The position numbers and the translations under genes are program-made. A stretch of 64,000 nt of DNA, from positions 2,418,001-2,482,000 of the forward strand of contig NZ_LGRV01000003.1 in NCBI RefSeq assembly GCF_001278945.1, given 5' to 3'. The notes under the pieces are model-generated. The model was not told where the DNA came from and ran no database searches. It saw only the letters and a list, made by a program, of their open reading frames with translations. This document shows positions 1 through 9,712 of this stretch, in pieces. The stretch comes from Lysinibacillus contaminans. Lineage in GTDB: Bacteria > Bacillota > Bacilli > Bacillales_A > Planococcaceae. Numbering within the stretch: position 1 is the first letter of the stretch; every line of letters starts with the position of its first letter.

Positions 1-522
1 CGCTTCAATTGAAGCATTCAGCGCTAGAAGATTCGTTTGGTCGGCAATATCACTAATCATTTTAGTAAATGCCATAATATTACTCGTTTCCGTTTGTACT
101 TCCTGCATCGAATGTTCAAAGCCTTTGAACACATCCATCACTTTCTCCATTTGAGCAAACAGTTTGTTCATATTGTCATTGCCCTCAACGACTAAGCGGA
201 TATTATCTTTACTCTGTACTTCTACAGCATTGGTTATTTCATGAACACGTTCTGCTTCACTCACAATTCTCATCGCACCTTCATTGGAGTGATATAAATC
301 CTGGTGCTGTAATGCAAGCGATTCCTTAATATCTGTAATACGTTCGATAAAAAAACTGTCGCCCTTCGCATTTTTTTCATTTGCAGTCGTTAACAGCGTA
401 ATTAAATCAAACATACCCGTTAAAATCATGCCCTGTTCTTCAGAAGTTAAGGCTTCAATTTCTTGTCTTAGTATCTCTTCACTCTGTTCATCTTTCGTAC
501 GCATAAATAATTGTTTAAGCAT
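1..522 (-). CDS. soluble methyl-accepting chemotaxis protein (partial, C-terminus outside window)
   Basis: The reading frame starts at an ATG at 522 and runs off the left edge of the window. The visible 174 residues begin MLKQLFMRTKDEQ and contain no membrane segment. They are helical and lead into the start of the MCP signalling hairpin (SDIADQTNLLALNASIEA), which is typical of receptors that contact CheA and CheW. The short N-terminus without a transmembrane span suggests a cytoplasmic chemoreceptor like B. subtilis YfmS. The gene begins 10 nt after the stop of the FIST gene, so the two are probably one operon in which FIST senses a small ligand and the receptor passes the signal on. The ligand is unknown. 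Confidence 0.85.
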   Translation of the reverse strand, partial: MLKQLFMRTKDEQSEEILRQEIEALTSEEQGMILTGMFDLITLLTTANEKNAKGDSFFIERITDIKESLALQHQDLYHSNEGAMRIVSEAERVHEITNAVEVQSKDNIRLVVEGNDNMNKLFAQMEKVMDVFKGFEHSMQEVQTETSNIMAFTKMISDIADQTNLLALNASIEA

Positions 523-532
523 GCTCGTTCTC

Positions 533-1669
533 CTATCCTCGTTTGCCAAAGCCAATTAATAATAAGGTTTGGTTAATTAAAGATTTGTTTAACTGTTCTC
601 CGTAGCTACTAAATCCAGCTAGATTCGGCAATTGGCTTAGCTGATTATTTAACGCTGGGAATAAACGTTGCTCCTGAAACTGCAATTTCCGTAAAATACA
701 ATTACACGCGAGTACGCCCTCTAGTTTGTCAAATTTCGATGTGAATTCAACAAGTGTGTTTTGCAAGGTTTGGACAGGGTCCTTAGGCTCTAACAGCTCA
801 ACTACTGCATCCTGAAATACTTGGCAATAGAATGCTAGTGCTCCGTTTGCTTCGACTTGGAATGGGGACGCAATTAATAACTCTTCATTAAAGCGTCGTC
901 CTAGTGGGTTTGTCATAAAATATTGTGGCAATTGTTGCTCACTTATACCCAATGCTCTTGCATACGCTTTCGTAGCAGGCTCATGATTTATTTCATAAAC
1001 AATTCTTTTTTCAGCGTCTGCCTTTGTAATTTTCAGTGTTATTCCAGTACTTGTAAAAATATTTTCTTTTTGTATGTAAAAATCTAGATTAGGCTTAATG
1101 AAAACGACTACACCACCCTTAGAAGATTGCCAGCCATTTAAACTTACGGTTGTTTGCACAAATTTAGCATCATCACCTGCAGTTCCACCAAAAATAGGAA
1201 AACCATCGTGATGGAAAATTGAATTTACAATGGATAGCATCTTTTCCTCACCAGCTACTAGGCCTGTTGGAAAAATAAGCGCTAGCCCTTCCTTGTTGAT
1301 CTGTTCGCTCTCTACACGGATTCCTAATTTCCCCGCACTGTGCATCAGCTTATTTCGGTCAAATATAGGATATTTTTCGATATTATCAATAAGTAAAGCT
1401 TCGATTTGTCCAAATTCCTGCGCAAAACTTTGTACACTTAAACTTTGGTCCGAAAATCCTTGTGGTCCAATTTCACCAGTTGTGGTTACACCAACAACCT
1501 CGCAATTTGGATATGTTTCTCGAAATAATATAGTCAATTGTTCAAAAGAATGTACGGTACTGGCAAAAAAGAGAATAAGCGCAGGATCCGCATGCAGCTG
1601 CACACTGACTTCTCGAAATGCCTGTGTTGTATCACGTATCGTCGATAAAGCTGATTGAATATGTGGCAT
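533..1669 (-). CDS. FIST domain signal-sensing protein
   Basis: A 378-residue protein with the two-part FIST layout: an N-terminal half (about residues 30-210, including the GVTTTGEIG segment typical of FIST_N) and a C-terminal FIST_C half (about 215-360, with NPLGRRFNEELLIASP and CNCILR). FIST proteins are sensory modules thought to bind small ligands such as amino acids and are often linked to chemotaxis or two-component proteins. No signal peptide or membrane segment is visible. The ATG at 1669 is chosen because AGGTG lies 6 nt upstream; an in-frame GTG three codons earlier overlaps that ribosome site. The soluble chemoreceptor follows directly, which supports a joint signalling role. Confidence 0.8.
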   Translation of the reverse strand: MPHIQSALSTIRDTTQAFREVSVQLHADPALILFFASTVHSFEQLTILFRETYPNCEVVGVTTTGEIGPQGFSDQSLSVQSFAQEFGQIEALLIDNIEKYPIFDRNKLMHSAGKLGIRVESEQINKEGLALIFPTGLVAGEEKMLSIVNSIFHHDGFPIFGGTAGDDAKFVQTTVSLNGWQSSKGGVVVFIKPNLDFYIQKENIFTSTGITLKITKADAEKRIVYEINHEPATKAYARALGISEQQLPQYFMTNPLGRRFNEELLIASPFQVEANGALAFYCQVFQDAVVELLEPKDPVQTLQNTLVEFTSKFDKLEGVLACNCILRKLQFQEQRLFPALNNQLSQLPNLAGFSSYGEQLNKSLINQTLLLIGFGKRG

Positions 1670-2041
1670 AAGTTTCACCTACCCATTTCCCAAAATTGAA
1701 TTACTAATATCCTACCAAATTATAACATAAAATACGATTTGCCTAATATCTAAAAAACGATTTCTATTGTTTCTTGTACACTAAAAATGGCAAAAGTGCT
1801 TTTTATTCTTTGAAATACTTGCACTAATACCCTACAACCGAATACTGACAAACACCTACCACTCTTTGTTATATATATATAATTAATTGAAATTCACTGT
1901 TATTATTCAATACTTCTATTCTATTTCATGTAAAATAATAATAAAGTTACAAAATATTGCTGTATTAGTACAAAATAACACTATTTTAAGTTAAAATATT
2001 TCTATAAGTTATTTTCATATATTTAAGTAAGGAAGGGGCTG
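1670..2041. other. AT-rich divergent intergenic region
   Basis: About 370 bases separate the divergent FIST and AraC-type genes. The segment is very AT-rich, with a short TA run near 1870-1885. I see no open reading frame, RNA gene or convincing hairpin. Promoters for both neighbours presumably lie here, but I could not pick a hexamer pair that stands out from the AT background. Confidence 0.5.
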
Positions 2042-3274
2042 TTGATCATTTTAGTAATTACGTGGAAAATTGAAAATTCAGTTGATAAACAATGTATGAC
2101 GGCATGGTTAGAGGAGTTTCTTCCGAACACTTTTGTTGAATGTGAAAACACTCCAATAAATGAAACTACAATTTTCGTATATGAGATAAATCACCTATTT
2201 GACTGGGTTAAGGTAAATCGTTTGCGCAAAAATTATCCTAATAACATTATCGTTCCTATTGTTGCAGAACACTTAACCTATTCTACTAGCATTGCGATCG
2301 AACTTAATTTACAAGCACTTTTAATTAAGCCACTACATAAGAGCAAATTTTTACGTATCGTAAAAAAACTTTATTCATCTCTTACTGAAAAACAGGCTCA
2401 TAAGCTCACAATGTTAGAATTGTCTCAACAGATTCCTCAAGATCATACATCACCATTCCGAGAAGCCTTTTTAAGACGACTGATTCGTGGCGAAATCGAA
2501 AATGAACAAGAAATTATTCAAGCAGCTTCTTTCTTATCGGTTGACCACATTCCGAATATTGTATTTTTAATTCAAGGCTATATGATTATTGACGAGAATC
2601 ATCCCAAGGTCATTGATGCCAATCGCACCATTACAAGTATTTTTCGAAAACACTTCACTAATAAAGCATCCATATCATTTTTAAATTTCGAACGTTACTT
2701 ATTGCTACTTATGCGCATTCCTTCTAATTACACATCATTTAAGCATTGGTCGGAGGGGGTAGCTTGTTTATTAGAGGTCATCGCAGTCTTAAAGAGAGAT
2801 TACAACATCCATCTATTTATGGGTATCGGTGATGTTTACCAACAACCTATGCAAGTCTATCATTCTTACAGTCAGGCGAGAAAGGCACGAAAAAAACCAT
2901 CAGTCGATAATCTTCACGTGCGTTATTATGCTGATTTAACAAAAAATGAGCACCTACAAAAAGCATTGGCTTATATCGAAGAGCATTACGATGAACAACT
3001 TGTTTTATGCGATGTAGCAAACTATATTAACTTTAGCCCTGCACATTTTAGCCGCTTGTTTAAAAAAGAGACAGGTCGTAATTTCGTTGATTATGTTGCG
3101 TTTACACGCATTCTTAAAACTCTTCCATTTTTACGAAAATACGATTATACCATTGATAAAATCTCTACAAGTTCTGGCTTTAACACATCTAATTATTACA
3201 GTTTAACCTTTAAAAAACATGTTGGTATTTCCCCAAGTGAGTACCGTAACACAAAGGAAATTCTATTTAAATAA
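2042..3274 (+). CDS. AraC-family / YesN-like transcriptional regulator
   Basis: A 410-residue protein. The C-terminal 100 residues are a clear AraC-type double helix-turn-helix (YIEEHYDEQLVLCDVANYIN, then FSPAHFSRLFKKETG and SSGFNTSNYYSLTFKKHVG, ending in the SPSEYR motif). The N-terminal 110 residues look like a degenerate receiver domain: LIKPLHKS retains the conserved Lys-Pro of receivers, but I do not see a clear phospho-acceptor Asp. The middle part resembles the linker of YesN-type response regulators. No partner histidine kinase is next to it. Translation appears to start at TTG 2042, behind AAGGAAGGGG. A shared terminator separates it from ileS. The target genes cannot be inferred. 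Confidence 0.8.
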   Translation: MIILVITWKIENSVDKQCMTAWLEEFLPNTFVECENTPINETTIFVYEINHLFDWVKVNRLRKNYPNNIIVPIVAEHLTYSTSIAIELNLQALLIKPLHKSKFLRIVKKLYSSLTEKQAHKLTMLELSQQIPQDHTSPFREAFLRRLIRGEIENEQEIIQAASFLSVDHIPNIVFLIQGYMIIDENHPKVIDANRTITSIFRKHFTNKASISFLNFERYLLLLMRIPSNYTSFKHWSEGVACLLEVIAVLKRDYNIHLFMGIGDVYQQPMQVYHSYSQARKARKKPSVDNLHVRYYADLTKNEHLQKALAYIEEHYDEQLVLCDVANYINFSPAHFSRLFKKETGRNFVDYVAFTRILKTLPFLRKYDYTIDKISTSSGFNTSNYYSLTFKKHVGISPSEYRNTKEILFK

Positions 3275-3275
3275 A

Positions 3276-3311
3276 AAATGAGCAGCCGATGTGATCATCA
3301 GCTGCTCATTT
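3276..3311. terminator. bidirectional terminator between araC-type gene and ileS
   Basis: An 11-bp stem (AAATGAGCAGC / GCTGCTCATTT) with a 14-nt loop that can itself pair GATG with CATC. It sits between the convergent ends of the AraC-type gene and ileS. Confidence 0.85.
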
Positions 3312-3323
3312 CAATTCAAGTAA

Positions 3324-6080
3324 TTAAACGTAATATTTCTCTACTACTTCAGCACAACGCGCACAAACCGTTGGGTGTTCTGCATGTGAGCCAACTGTTT
3401 CAGAAATTGACCAGCAGCGTTCACATTTCTCACCTGTTGCTTTTTCAACAACAATTGAAACATGCTCAAGTGCTAATGCTTCAGCAGGAGCTGCGTCAAG
3501 TGGTGCTACTTCAAATGCAGACACGATTGAAAGTTGTGCAAAGTCAATGTTTGCATCACTTAAAAGTGCCACAATATCTTCTTTCGCATAAACTGTAATT
3601 TTTGCTTCTAAAGATTTACCGATTGTTTTTGCATTACGAGCTTCTTCAAGCGCCTTTAAGATATCATTACGGACAGCGATGATGTTGTCCCATTTCGAAC
3701 GTAGGCTTTCGAAGTTTGCCTGTTCAACTACTTCTGGGAAGTCCGTTAACTGAATAGAAGCTTCTTCTACATCTAAGTAAGACCACATTTCATCCGTTGT
3801 ATGTGGGATGATTGGGGTCATAACTTTTAATAATGTCATTAATGTATCATACATCACTGTTTGCATTGCACGACGGTCTTTATTGTCATGGCCTTCGATA
3901 TACACAACATCTTTTGCGATGTCTAAGTAGAATGAAGATAATTCAAGAGACACAAAGTTATTGATTGCATGATATACTGCAGCGAAATCATAACGATCAT
4001 ATGCAGTACGCACTGTTTTAAGCACATCTTGTAAGCGCATGTATACATATTGGTCCATTTCACGTAAATCATCGTACGTTACACGATCCGTCTCTGGGTT
4101 GAAATCTGAAACGTTTCCGTGTAAGAAACGGAATGTATTACGGATTTTACGGTATACTTCAGACACTTGTTTTAACATATCCATTGAGATACGCACGTCA
4201 GCAGTGTAATCAACAGATGCTACCCAAAGACGTAGGATATCTGCACCATATTGGTTCATTACTTTTTCAGGGATGATAACATTCCCTAAAGATTTACTCA
4301 TTTTGCGACCGTCTCCATCTAAAACGAAGCCATGAGATAATAAGCCTTTATAAGGAGCATAGCCGTTAATTGCAACACTTGTGATTAGTGACGAGTTGAA
4401 CCAACCACGGTACTGGTCAGAGCCTTCTAGGTAAAGGTCAGCAGGATATTTCATGCCGCGCTCTACTAGCACACCCTGGTGTGAAGAACCTGAGTCGAAC
4501 CAAACGTCCATAATATCATTTTCTTTTGTGAATTCACCGTTCGGGCTACCTTCATGTGTAAAGCCTTCAGGAAGTAACTCTTTCGCTGACTTTTGGAACC
4601 AAATATTCGATCCGTGCTCACGGAATAATGCAGAAATGTGGGCAATCGTTTCTGGTGTGATAATTGGCTCACCATTTTCTGCGTAGAAAATTGGGATAGG
4701 TACACCCCACGCACGTTGACGAGAAATTACCCAATCTCCTCGGTCACGAATCATGTTGTAAAGACGCGTTTCTCCCCAAGCAGATGTAAACGTTGTTGCT
4801 TTTACTGCTGCAAGTAGTTCATCACGGAAGGCATCAATTGAAGCAAACCATTGCGGTGTTGCACGGTAAATTACTGGTTTTTTCGTACGCCAGTCATGTG
4901 GGTATGAATGCGTAAAGAAGCTCAATTTCTCTAAAGCACCCACTTCTTCTAATTTAGCTGTAACCATTTTATTGGCATCATTGTAGAAAACACCTTCGAA
5001 GCCTGGTGCTTCATCTGTGTAGCAGCCACGGTTATCCACTGGGCTAAGAACTGGTAAATCATATAATTTACCGATGTTGTAGTCGTCTTCCCCGTGTCCA
5101 GGAGCTGTATGAACACAACCAGTACCAGCTTCAGCTGTTACATGCTCACCTACCATAACAAGTGATTCACGGTCATAGAATGGATGCTGTGCTACGATGC
5201 GGTCCATTTCTTGCCCTTTTACTTCTTGTACGATTTCATATGACGCCCACTCAAGTGCAGTCGATACAGATTCTAATAGGTCTTTAGCAATGATGAATTT
5301 CTTATCTTCTACCGCTACAACAACGTATGTGAATTCCGGGTTTACTGAAATCCCTAAGTTTGCTGGTAATGTCCAAGGTGTTGTTGTCCAGATGATGAAT
5401 TTAGCATCCGCTGGCACAACGCCTTTTGCATCTTTAATCGCAAAGCTAACATAAATAGATGCTGATTTTACATCTTGGTATTCGATTTCTGCTTCAGCAA
5501 GTGCTGATTCTGAAGATGGTGACCAATATACTGGTTTTAAGCCTTTGTAGATGTAACCTTTTTCAGCCATTCTGCCGAATACTTCGATTTGTCGCGCTTC
5601 GAATTCAGGTTTTAATGTGATGTATGGATTTTCCCAATCACCGCGAACTCCTAGACGGCGGAACTGCGTGCGTTGACGATCGATTTGTTCGTATGCATAT
5701 TCTTCACAAAGTTGACGGAAGTCAGCAACTGACATTTCTTTACGTTTTACACCTTTGTTTGTTAATGCTTGCTCGATTGGTAAACCATGTGTATCCCAAC
5801 CTGGAATATAATTCACGTGGTAGCCAGTCATAGAACGTTGACGAGTAATCATATCTTTAAGGACTTTGTTTAGCGCATGCCCGATATGAATATCTCCATT
5901 TGCATATGGAGGACCATCATGTAAAACAAATTCTGGGCGACCTGCTGTGCGCTCCATTTGTAATTTGTTAATGTCCATCTCATTCCATTTTTCTTGCATT
6001 TTTGGTTCATTAGCCGGTAAATTCCCACGCATTGGGAAATCTGTTTTCGGCATTAATAACGTTTCTTTATACTCTACCAT
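3324..6080 (-). CDS. ileS: isoleucyl-tRNA synthetase
   Basis: Charges tRNA-Ile with isoleucine in the cytoplasm. The 918-residue length is normal for the bacterial class I enzyme. The HIGH signature is at residues 65-68 (inside [18 protein letters not shown]), KMSKS is near residue 593, and the C-terminus carries a zinc ribbon with two CxxC pairs (CERC and CARC). The ATG at 6080 follows AGGAGG at 8 nt spacing. The gene is monocistronic: it has its own sigma-A promoter and a T-box leader and is followed by a terminator. The editing domain lies between the two signatures as usual for the family. Confidence 0.98.
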   Translation of the reverse strand: MVEYKETLLMPKTDFPMRGNLPANEPKMQEKWNEMDINKLQMERTAGRPEFVLHDGPPYANGDIHIGHALNKVLKDMITRQRSMTGYHVNYIPGWDTHGLPIEQALTNKGVKRKEMSVADFRQLCEEYAYEQIDRQRTQFRRLGVRGDWENPYITLKPEFEARQIEVFGRMAEKGYIYKGLKPVYWSPSSESALAEAEIEYQDVKSASIYVSFAIKDAKGVVPADAKFIIWTTTPWTLPANLGISVNPEFTYVVVAVEDKKFIIAKDLLESVSTALEWASYEIVQEVKGQEMDRIVAQHPFYDRESLVMVGEHVTAEAGTGCVHTAPGHGEDDYNIGKLYDLPVLSPVDNRGCYTDEAPGFEGVFYNDANKMVTAKLEEVGALEKLSFFTHSYPHDWRTKKPVIYRATPQWFASIDAFRDELLAAVKATTFTSAWGETRLYNMIRDRGDWVISRQRAWGVPIPIFYAENGEPIITPETIAHISALFREHGSNIWFQKSAKELLPEGFTHEGSPNGEFTKENDIMDVWFDSGSSHQGVLVERGMKYPADLYLEGSDQYRGWFNSSLITSVAINGYAPYKGLLSHGFVLDGDGRKMSKSLGNVIIPEKVMNQYGADILRLWVASVDYTADVRISMDMLKQVSEVYRKIRNTFRFLHGNVSDFNPETDRVTYDDLREMDQYVYMRLQDVLKTVRTAYDRYDFAAVYHAINNFVSLELSSFYLDIAKDVVYIEGHDNKDRRAMQTVMYDTLMTLLKVMTPIIPHTTDEMWSYLDVEEASIQLTDFPEVVEQANFESLRSKWDNIIAVRNDILKALEEARNAKTIGKSLEAKITVYAKEDIVALLSDANIDFAQLSIVSAFEVAPLDAAPAEALALEHVSIVVEKATGEKCERCWSISETVGSHAEHPTVCARCAEVVEKYYV

Positions 6081-6296
6081 TTAATATTCCTCCTTCAATT
6101 TCTTCTCTTTTTTCAAAACATGTACTTGACCGCACATTCTACTACGGGCTTTTAATCGATTAATAATTCAAGAACAGATTTTGGTGTTGAGCCTAATTTT
6201 CTAATGATTATTGAGGCATTCATGCCCCATTCCGAGAGGTTGCAATCAACTTGTCGCTAAAATAATGTTAGCCACTTTTTATTATTTCTTTGCAAA

Positions 6297-6570
6297 GAAA
6301 AAAGCCCCTCAATCCCTAAAAGGGACGAGAAGCTTGAACTCGCGGTACCACCCTAGTTGCAGTATACAATTATACTACCTCTTGAAAGCACGTTAACGTC
6401 GTGCGCCACGAAATAACTTACTATTAGTTCAGTTATTTAGCTCAGGAATGATTTTCTTTGTTAGTTGCTTGTTCGGGCTCACACTATCCCCAAATCGCTA
6501 TTACTGCTCCTAACAAATACTGTTTCCATCTTCGCCTATATGAAGTCTATTTAAAATAACTACTGTTACA
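6297..6570 (-). promoter_or_regulatory. T-box riboswitch of ileS (isoleucine, AUC specifier)
   Basis: On the minus strand the leader contains the T-box core AGGGTGGTACCGCG at 6341-6354, which pairs with the acceptor end of uncharged tRNA. Upstream, the specifier region reads AAAATCATTCCTGAGC. The triplet ATC at 6450-6452 is an isoleucine codon in the expected position before the CCTGAG sequence. Downstream, CTCGTCCC / GGGATTGAG followed by a T run at 6298-6329 forms the terminator that competes with the antiterminator. When tRNA-Ile is uncharged, read-through into ileS is expected. About 215 nt of further leader separates the terminator from ileS, longer than strictly needed, and holds a small GGGGCAT / ATGCCTC hairpin. 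Confidence 0.93.
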
Positions 6571-6571
6571 A

Positions 6572-6600
6572 AGTATATGAAAATGAACGGATGACGTCAA
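6572..6600 (-). promoter_or_regulatory. sigma-A promoter for the T-box/ileS transcript
   Basis: On the minus strand, TTGACG (6595-6600) and TATACT (6572-6577) are separated by exactly 17 nt. The position directly upstream of the T-box stem I fits. Confidence 0.85.
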
Positions 6601-6623
6601 GTGGAATTACTTCATAACGGCTC

Positions 6624-7148
6624 TCAAGCATCGTCCTGCTCTCTAGTATCTTCTACAGTCGATTGAATCTCTGTCAAGCCGATATCATATTGAAGTAAGT
6701 GTTCCCAATCATCTGTATTTAATAAATCAAGCTGTGCTTCTACCAACATTTTGAAACGATTTCGGAAAACTTTTGACTGCTTTTTTAATTCATCTATCTC
6801 TATTGTAACTTTTCGAGCTTTCGTTAATGCTTCATTGACAATACGATCCGCATTTTTTTCAGCTTCTTTGACAATTAGTTTTGCCTCTTTTTGAGAATTC
6901 CGACGCACTTCATCGGCAGCTTCTTGAGCTACAACAATCGACTTTTGTAACGTTTCTTCTAAAGAACTAAAATATTTCGTTTGTTCTAAAGCCATTTCTA
7001 ATTGCTTATCAACATCTTTCTTTTCACGCAACAAAATTTCATAGTCTTTAATGATTTGATCTAAAAATTCATTTACTTCATCTTCTGCATAACCTCTGAA
7101 AGATTTAGTAAACTCCTTATTATGTATATCAATAGGTGATAATGGCAT
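6624..7148 (-). CDS. divIVA: septum/pole site-determining protein DivIVA
   Basis: A 174-residue membrane-curvature-sensing scaffold. The N-terminus (LSPIDIHNKEFTKSFRGY) is the conserved lipid-binding domain, followed by long coiled coils (about residues 30-150). The start is set at 7148 because AAAGGAGAG lies just upstream and the family begins at this MPLSPIDI motif; an in-frame ATG 20 codons earlier lacks family similarity. In B. subtilis DivIVA localises MinCDJ and anchors the chromosome at the pole during sporulation. It is the downstream member of the ylm cluster and lies upstream of ileS, as in Bacillus. Confidence 0.96.
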   Translation of the reverse strand: MPLSPIDIHNKEFTKSFRGYAEDEVNEFLDQIIKDYEILLREKKDVDKQLEMALEQTKYFSSLEETLQKSIVVAQEAADEVRRNSQKEAKLIVKEAEKNADRIVNEALTKARKVTIEIDELKKQSKVFRNRFKMLVEAQLDLLNTDDWEHLLQYDIGLTEIQSTVEDTREQDDA

Positions 7149-7243
7149 ACAATCCTTCTCTCCTTTACATGTACATTCGTTCTCACTATTATACAATTGT
7201 TCCAACAACTTAACAGTATAAATTAATGAAATTTACAAGGTTT

Positions 7244-8032
7244 TTAGCTTTTTTGAGTCAATCGACCGATTTGCAATCGAATTTTATCTTTTTTTGTTCG
7301 TCCTTCTGTCATAATTACTTTCACTCGGCCACTACCTCTTACCGATATGATATCGCCCTCTTGTAATTCAAAAGCGACAGCATCTCTCTCTGTCCAGTTT
7401 ACCCGTACCTTATTCCCTGTAATCAAAGACTGGGCCTTTTGACGGGAAATATTTAATACAGTTGCTAAAATGACATCTAAACGCATAGACGAAACGGTAT
7501 GTGACTCTTCTAGCCACTCATCTTCATTTTGAATTAGTTGCTCTGTCTCTTTTATCGACTCTATATGCACCTTTACTTTACCAATACCCGTTAAATGTAA
7601 TCGTACATAATCCGCCACCTCGTGTGCCACCACAAATTGTACTTGTCGTTCGTTCACACGAATATCCCCAAATTTACTACGATCTAAACCAAGTGATAGC
7701 AGTGCACCTAACACATCTGGATGACGGAGTTGAACAAATTTAGCTGGATAATGAATTGTAAAAACAGCCATTTGAAAATCGTCTTCTTGTGGCTCAAAAT
7801 AGGACGGAAAAACAAGCATACGCTGACGTTCCGCATCTTCAAATAGCCCTGCACTCGCCGTTTTTAATTCATTCGTTTGTCCCAAAATGGCCGACACGAT
7901 AAATCTCTGTCGCGGATCTAAAAAATCAGTTAACTTTGGCGCATAGCGATCTTCTATTTCACGTTGCCAACTCATGACCTGTTCAATGAAAGGCTGTTCA
8001 TCCTTTCTAAAATGCTGTATTAAATGTTCCAA
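7244..8032 (-). CDS. ylmH: YlmH RNA-binding S4-domain protein
   Basis: A 262-residue protein. The C-terminal S4 RNA-binding domain (about 180-240) includes MRLDVILATVLNISRQKAQSLI, NKVRVNW and GDIISVRGSGRV. The N-terminal part (QRFIVSAIL, ...YPAKFVQLRHPDVLGALLSLGLDRSKFGDI) is the usual YlmH module. YlmH homologues act in ribosome-associated quality control by binding tRNA on stalled 50S subunits. The start is TTG at 8032 behind GAGGTGAT. A terminator after ylmG lies upstream, so ylmH may have its own promoter in the 8033-8082 gap or depend on read-through. Confidence 0.92.
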   Translation of the reverse strand: MEHLIQHFRKDEQPFIEQVMSWQREIEDRYAPKLTDFLDPRQRFIVSAILGQTNELKTASAGLFEDAERQRMLVFPSYFEPQEDDFQMAVFTIHYPAKFVQLRHPDVLGALLSLGLDRSKFGDIRVNERQVQFVVAHEVADYVRLHLTGIGKVKVHIESIKETEQLIQNEDEWLEESHTVSSMRLDVILATVLNISRQKAQSLITGNKVRVNWTERDAVAFELQEGDIISVRGSGRVKVIMTEGRTKKDKIRLQIGRLTQKS

Positions 8033-8082
8033 TTAATATCACCTCAACTCTCTCCTTACTTTATAAGTACCTATCCAATAAA

Positions 8083-8108
8083 AAAACCCCACCATTAGTG
8101 AGGGTTTT
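8083..8108 (-). terminator. terminator after ylmG
   Basis: On the minus strand AAAACCCTCAC pairs with GTGGGGTTTT across a short loop and is followed by a T run. It separates ylmE-sepF-ylmG from ylmH-divIVA, which are co-directional. Confidence 0.8.
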
Positions 8109-8111
8109 CAA

Positions 8112-8384
8112 CTAAAACATAGAGTAAATTTTCGCAATAACTATGAAAAGTCCCCTTTGAATAAAATTCAACAAGAAGATTGCTACAATCGGAGAAATAT
8201 CAATCATTCCAATCGGCGGAATAATCTTCCTAAAAATACCTAAATACGGCTCGCACATTTTTTCAAGCATACGTCCAATTGATGAATTTTGGGCAGCTGG
8301 TACCCAAGACATTAAAATATAAGCTATTAACATGAATGAATAAACATTAAATGCAATCGCTATTAGATTTATAATCTGAATCAT
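8112..8384 (-). CDS. ylmG: YggT/YlmG family membrane protein
   Basis: A 90-residue protein with two hydrophobic segments (about 5-25 and 60-80) around the YggT core (LMSWVPAAQNSSIGRML, then EPYLGIFRKIIPPIGMIDISPIVA). The family is linked genetically to cell division and membrane organisation; its biochemical role is not established. It follows sepF by 21 nt in the usual ylmE-sepF-ylmG order and ends at a terminator. The ATG at 8384 has AGGAT just upstream. Confidence 0.93.
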   Translation of the reverse strand: MIQIINLIAIAFNVYSFMLIAYILMSWVPAAQNSSIGRMLEKMCEPYLGIFRKIIPPIGMIDISPIVAIFLLNFIQRGLFIVIAKIYSMF

Positions 8385-8405
8385 ATATCCTACAATCCTC
8401 GCTCT

Positions 8406-8888
8406 TTAGTTATCGTCAATAATAAAATTAGAAATTTCACCTGATACTTCTACATTATCAGGTGTACAAAGAAAAATATCTTTGCCAATACGTTGAATAT
8501 CGCCGCCAAGTGCATATACAGTTCCACTTAAAAAATCGATAATACGAACTCCTTGCTCACGGTCAATACGTTGTAAGTTCACGATTGTTGCACGCTTATT
8601 TTTCAAGTTTTCCGCGATATCCTGTGCCTCCGCATAGATTCTAGGCTCTACTAATACCACTTTAGAACCTTTAGAGGACATTGCAGCTTGAATACTCACA
8701 ATATTATTGCTCGTTTCGTCACTTTGTTGCATTACTTCATGAATAGGCGCTTTACGGTCCTTCATCATTTTTTTAGGCTTCATTGTTTGAATTGGTTGCT
8801 GTTGCTGTTGAATAGGAGCTTGCGTGATTTCTTCTTCTATTTCTTCCTCGAGATAAAAGAAATTTTTAATTTTATTTTTCATGCTCAT
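8406..8888 (-). CDS. sepF: cell division protein SepF
   Basis: SepF forms rings or arcs that bundle FtsZ and tether it to the membrane through an N-terminal amphipathic helix. Here that helix is [15 protein letters not shown], followed by an acidic and Gln-rich linker (about 25-45) and the SepF core (about 70-150, with [16 protein letters not shown] and [21 protein letters not shown]). The start at 8888 is preferred to an upstream in-frame ATG because AGGGG lies 5-9 nt before it and the protein then begins with the membrane helix. The first 17 nt overlap the end of ylmE, suggesting translational coupling. Confidence 0.95.
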   Translation of the reverse strand: MSMKNKIKNFFYLEEEIEEEITQAPIQQQQQPIQTMKPKKMMKDRKAPIHEVMQQSDETSNNIVSIQAAMSSKGSKVVLVEPRIYAEAQDIAENLKNKRATIVNLQRIDREQGVRIIDFLSGTVYALGGDIQRIGKDIFLCTPDNVEVSGEISNFIIDDN

Positions 8889-9576
8889 CCTGTTCCCCTC
8901 TTTCATTTCCAACAAGAGCCGTTCCAACTCGAACGAATGTAGCTCCTTCCTCTACCGCAATTTGGAAGTCATTCGACATGCCCATTGATAACTCGGTACA
9001 AGGTGCGTGTGCTAATCCTTGATCGGCTATTTGCTGTTGACATTGTTTTAATTGCTTAAAAACAGAGCGAATTACCGACTCATCTTCTGTATTTGGCGCC
9101 ATTGTCATCAATCCAACAACTTTAATTTTCGTAAAGTCTTTTAAAGATTCAATAAATGATAAAGCTTCATCTGCATTTAAGCCATGCTTTGTTTCTTCAC
9201 CTGAAACATTTACCTGAACAAAACATTTCACAGGCTCTATCGCTCTTTTTTCTATTTCTTCTGCTAGGCTCAATCGATCTAACGAATGTAAATAATCAAT
9301 TTGATTAATAACCTGTTTTACTTTTCTTGTTTGTAATGAACCAATAAAATGCCAATGTACAGGTTCGTCAATAGCTGTGATTTTATTGATCAAGCCTTCA
9401 GGACGATTTTCTCCTAAATGCTGTAGACCTGCACCAATTGCCTCCTGTGTTCTTTCAACAGAAACTTCTTTCGTAACAGCGATAATGTGTACATTATCCT
9501 CTTCTCGGTGCGCTTGTTTTTTTGCAGCTACTATTTGTTCTTCAATTCTAATTAAATTTGTTGAAATTTTAGTCAC
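8872..9576 (-). CDS. ylmE: PLP-binding YggS/YlmE family protein
   Basis: A fold-type III alanine-racemase-like barrel that binds pyridoxal phosphate on the Lys of IAVTKEV and helps PLP homeostasis. Other family signatures are [33 protein letters not shown] and [25 protein letters not shown] near the C-terminus. The start is uncertain. GTG 9576 places the catalytic Lys at the same distance from the N-terminus as in B. subtilis YlmE but has only a weak ribosome site; the frame also offers ATG 9612 and TTG 9639. It overlaps sepF by 17 nt. Upstream, the expected ylmD (pgeF) gene is missing. Confidence 0.88.
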   Translation of the reverse strand: MTKISTNLIRIEEQIVAAKKQAHREEDNVHIIAVTKEVSVERTQEAIGAGLQHLGENRPEGLINKITAIDEPVHWHFIGSLQTRKVKQVINQIDYLHSLDRLSLAEEIEKRAIEPVKCFVQVNVSGEETKHGLNADEALSFIESLKDFTKIKVVGLMTMAPNTEDESVIRSVFKQLKQCQQQIADQGLAHAPCTELSMGMSNDFQIAVEEGATFVRVGTALVGNERGEQDEHEK

Positions 9577-9712
9577 TATTTTTCCCAACTTTACAACATT
9601 AGTTTCTTTCATTGTAACAAGCAATGCTTTATTTATCAATAAATAGACTGACCTATTAGAAAAAGGATATTTTCCATCTATCTACACTCAATCGGCACAA
9701 ATGCCTAAATAT

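Noticed and set aside
1230..1658. 142-codon plus-strand open frame
   Set aside because: Lies wholly antisense to the FIST gene and has no ribosome site or recognisable protein features; a shadow of the real frame.
7149..7208. N-terminal extension of DivIVA by 20 residues
   Set aside because: The extension has no family similarity and the ribosome site lies before the inner ATG at 7148.
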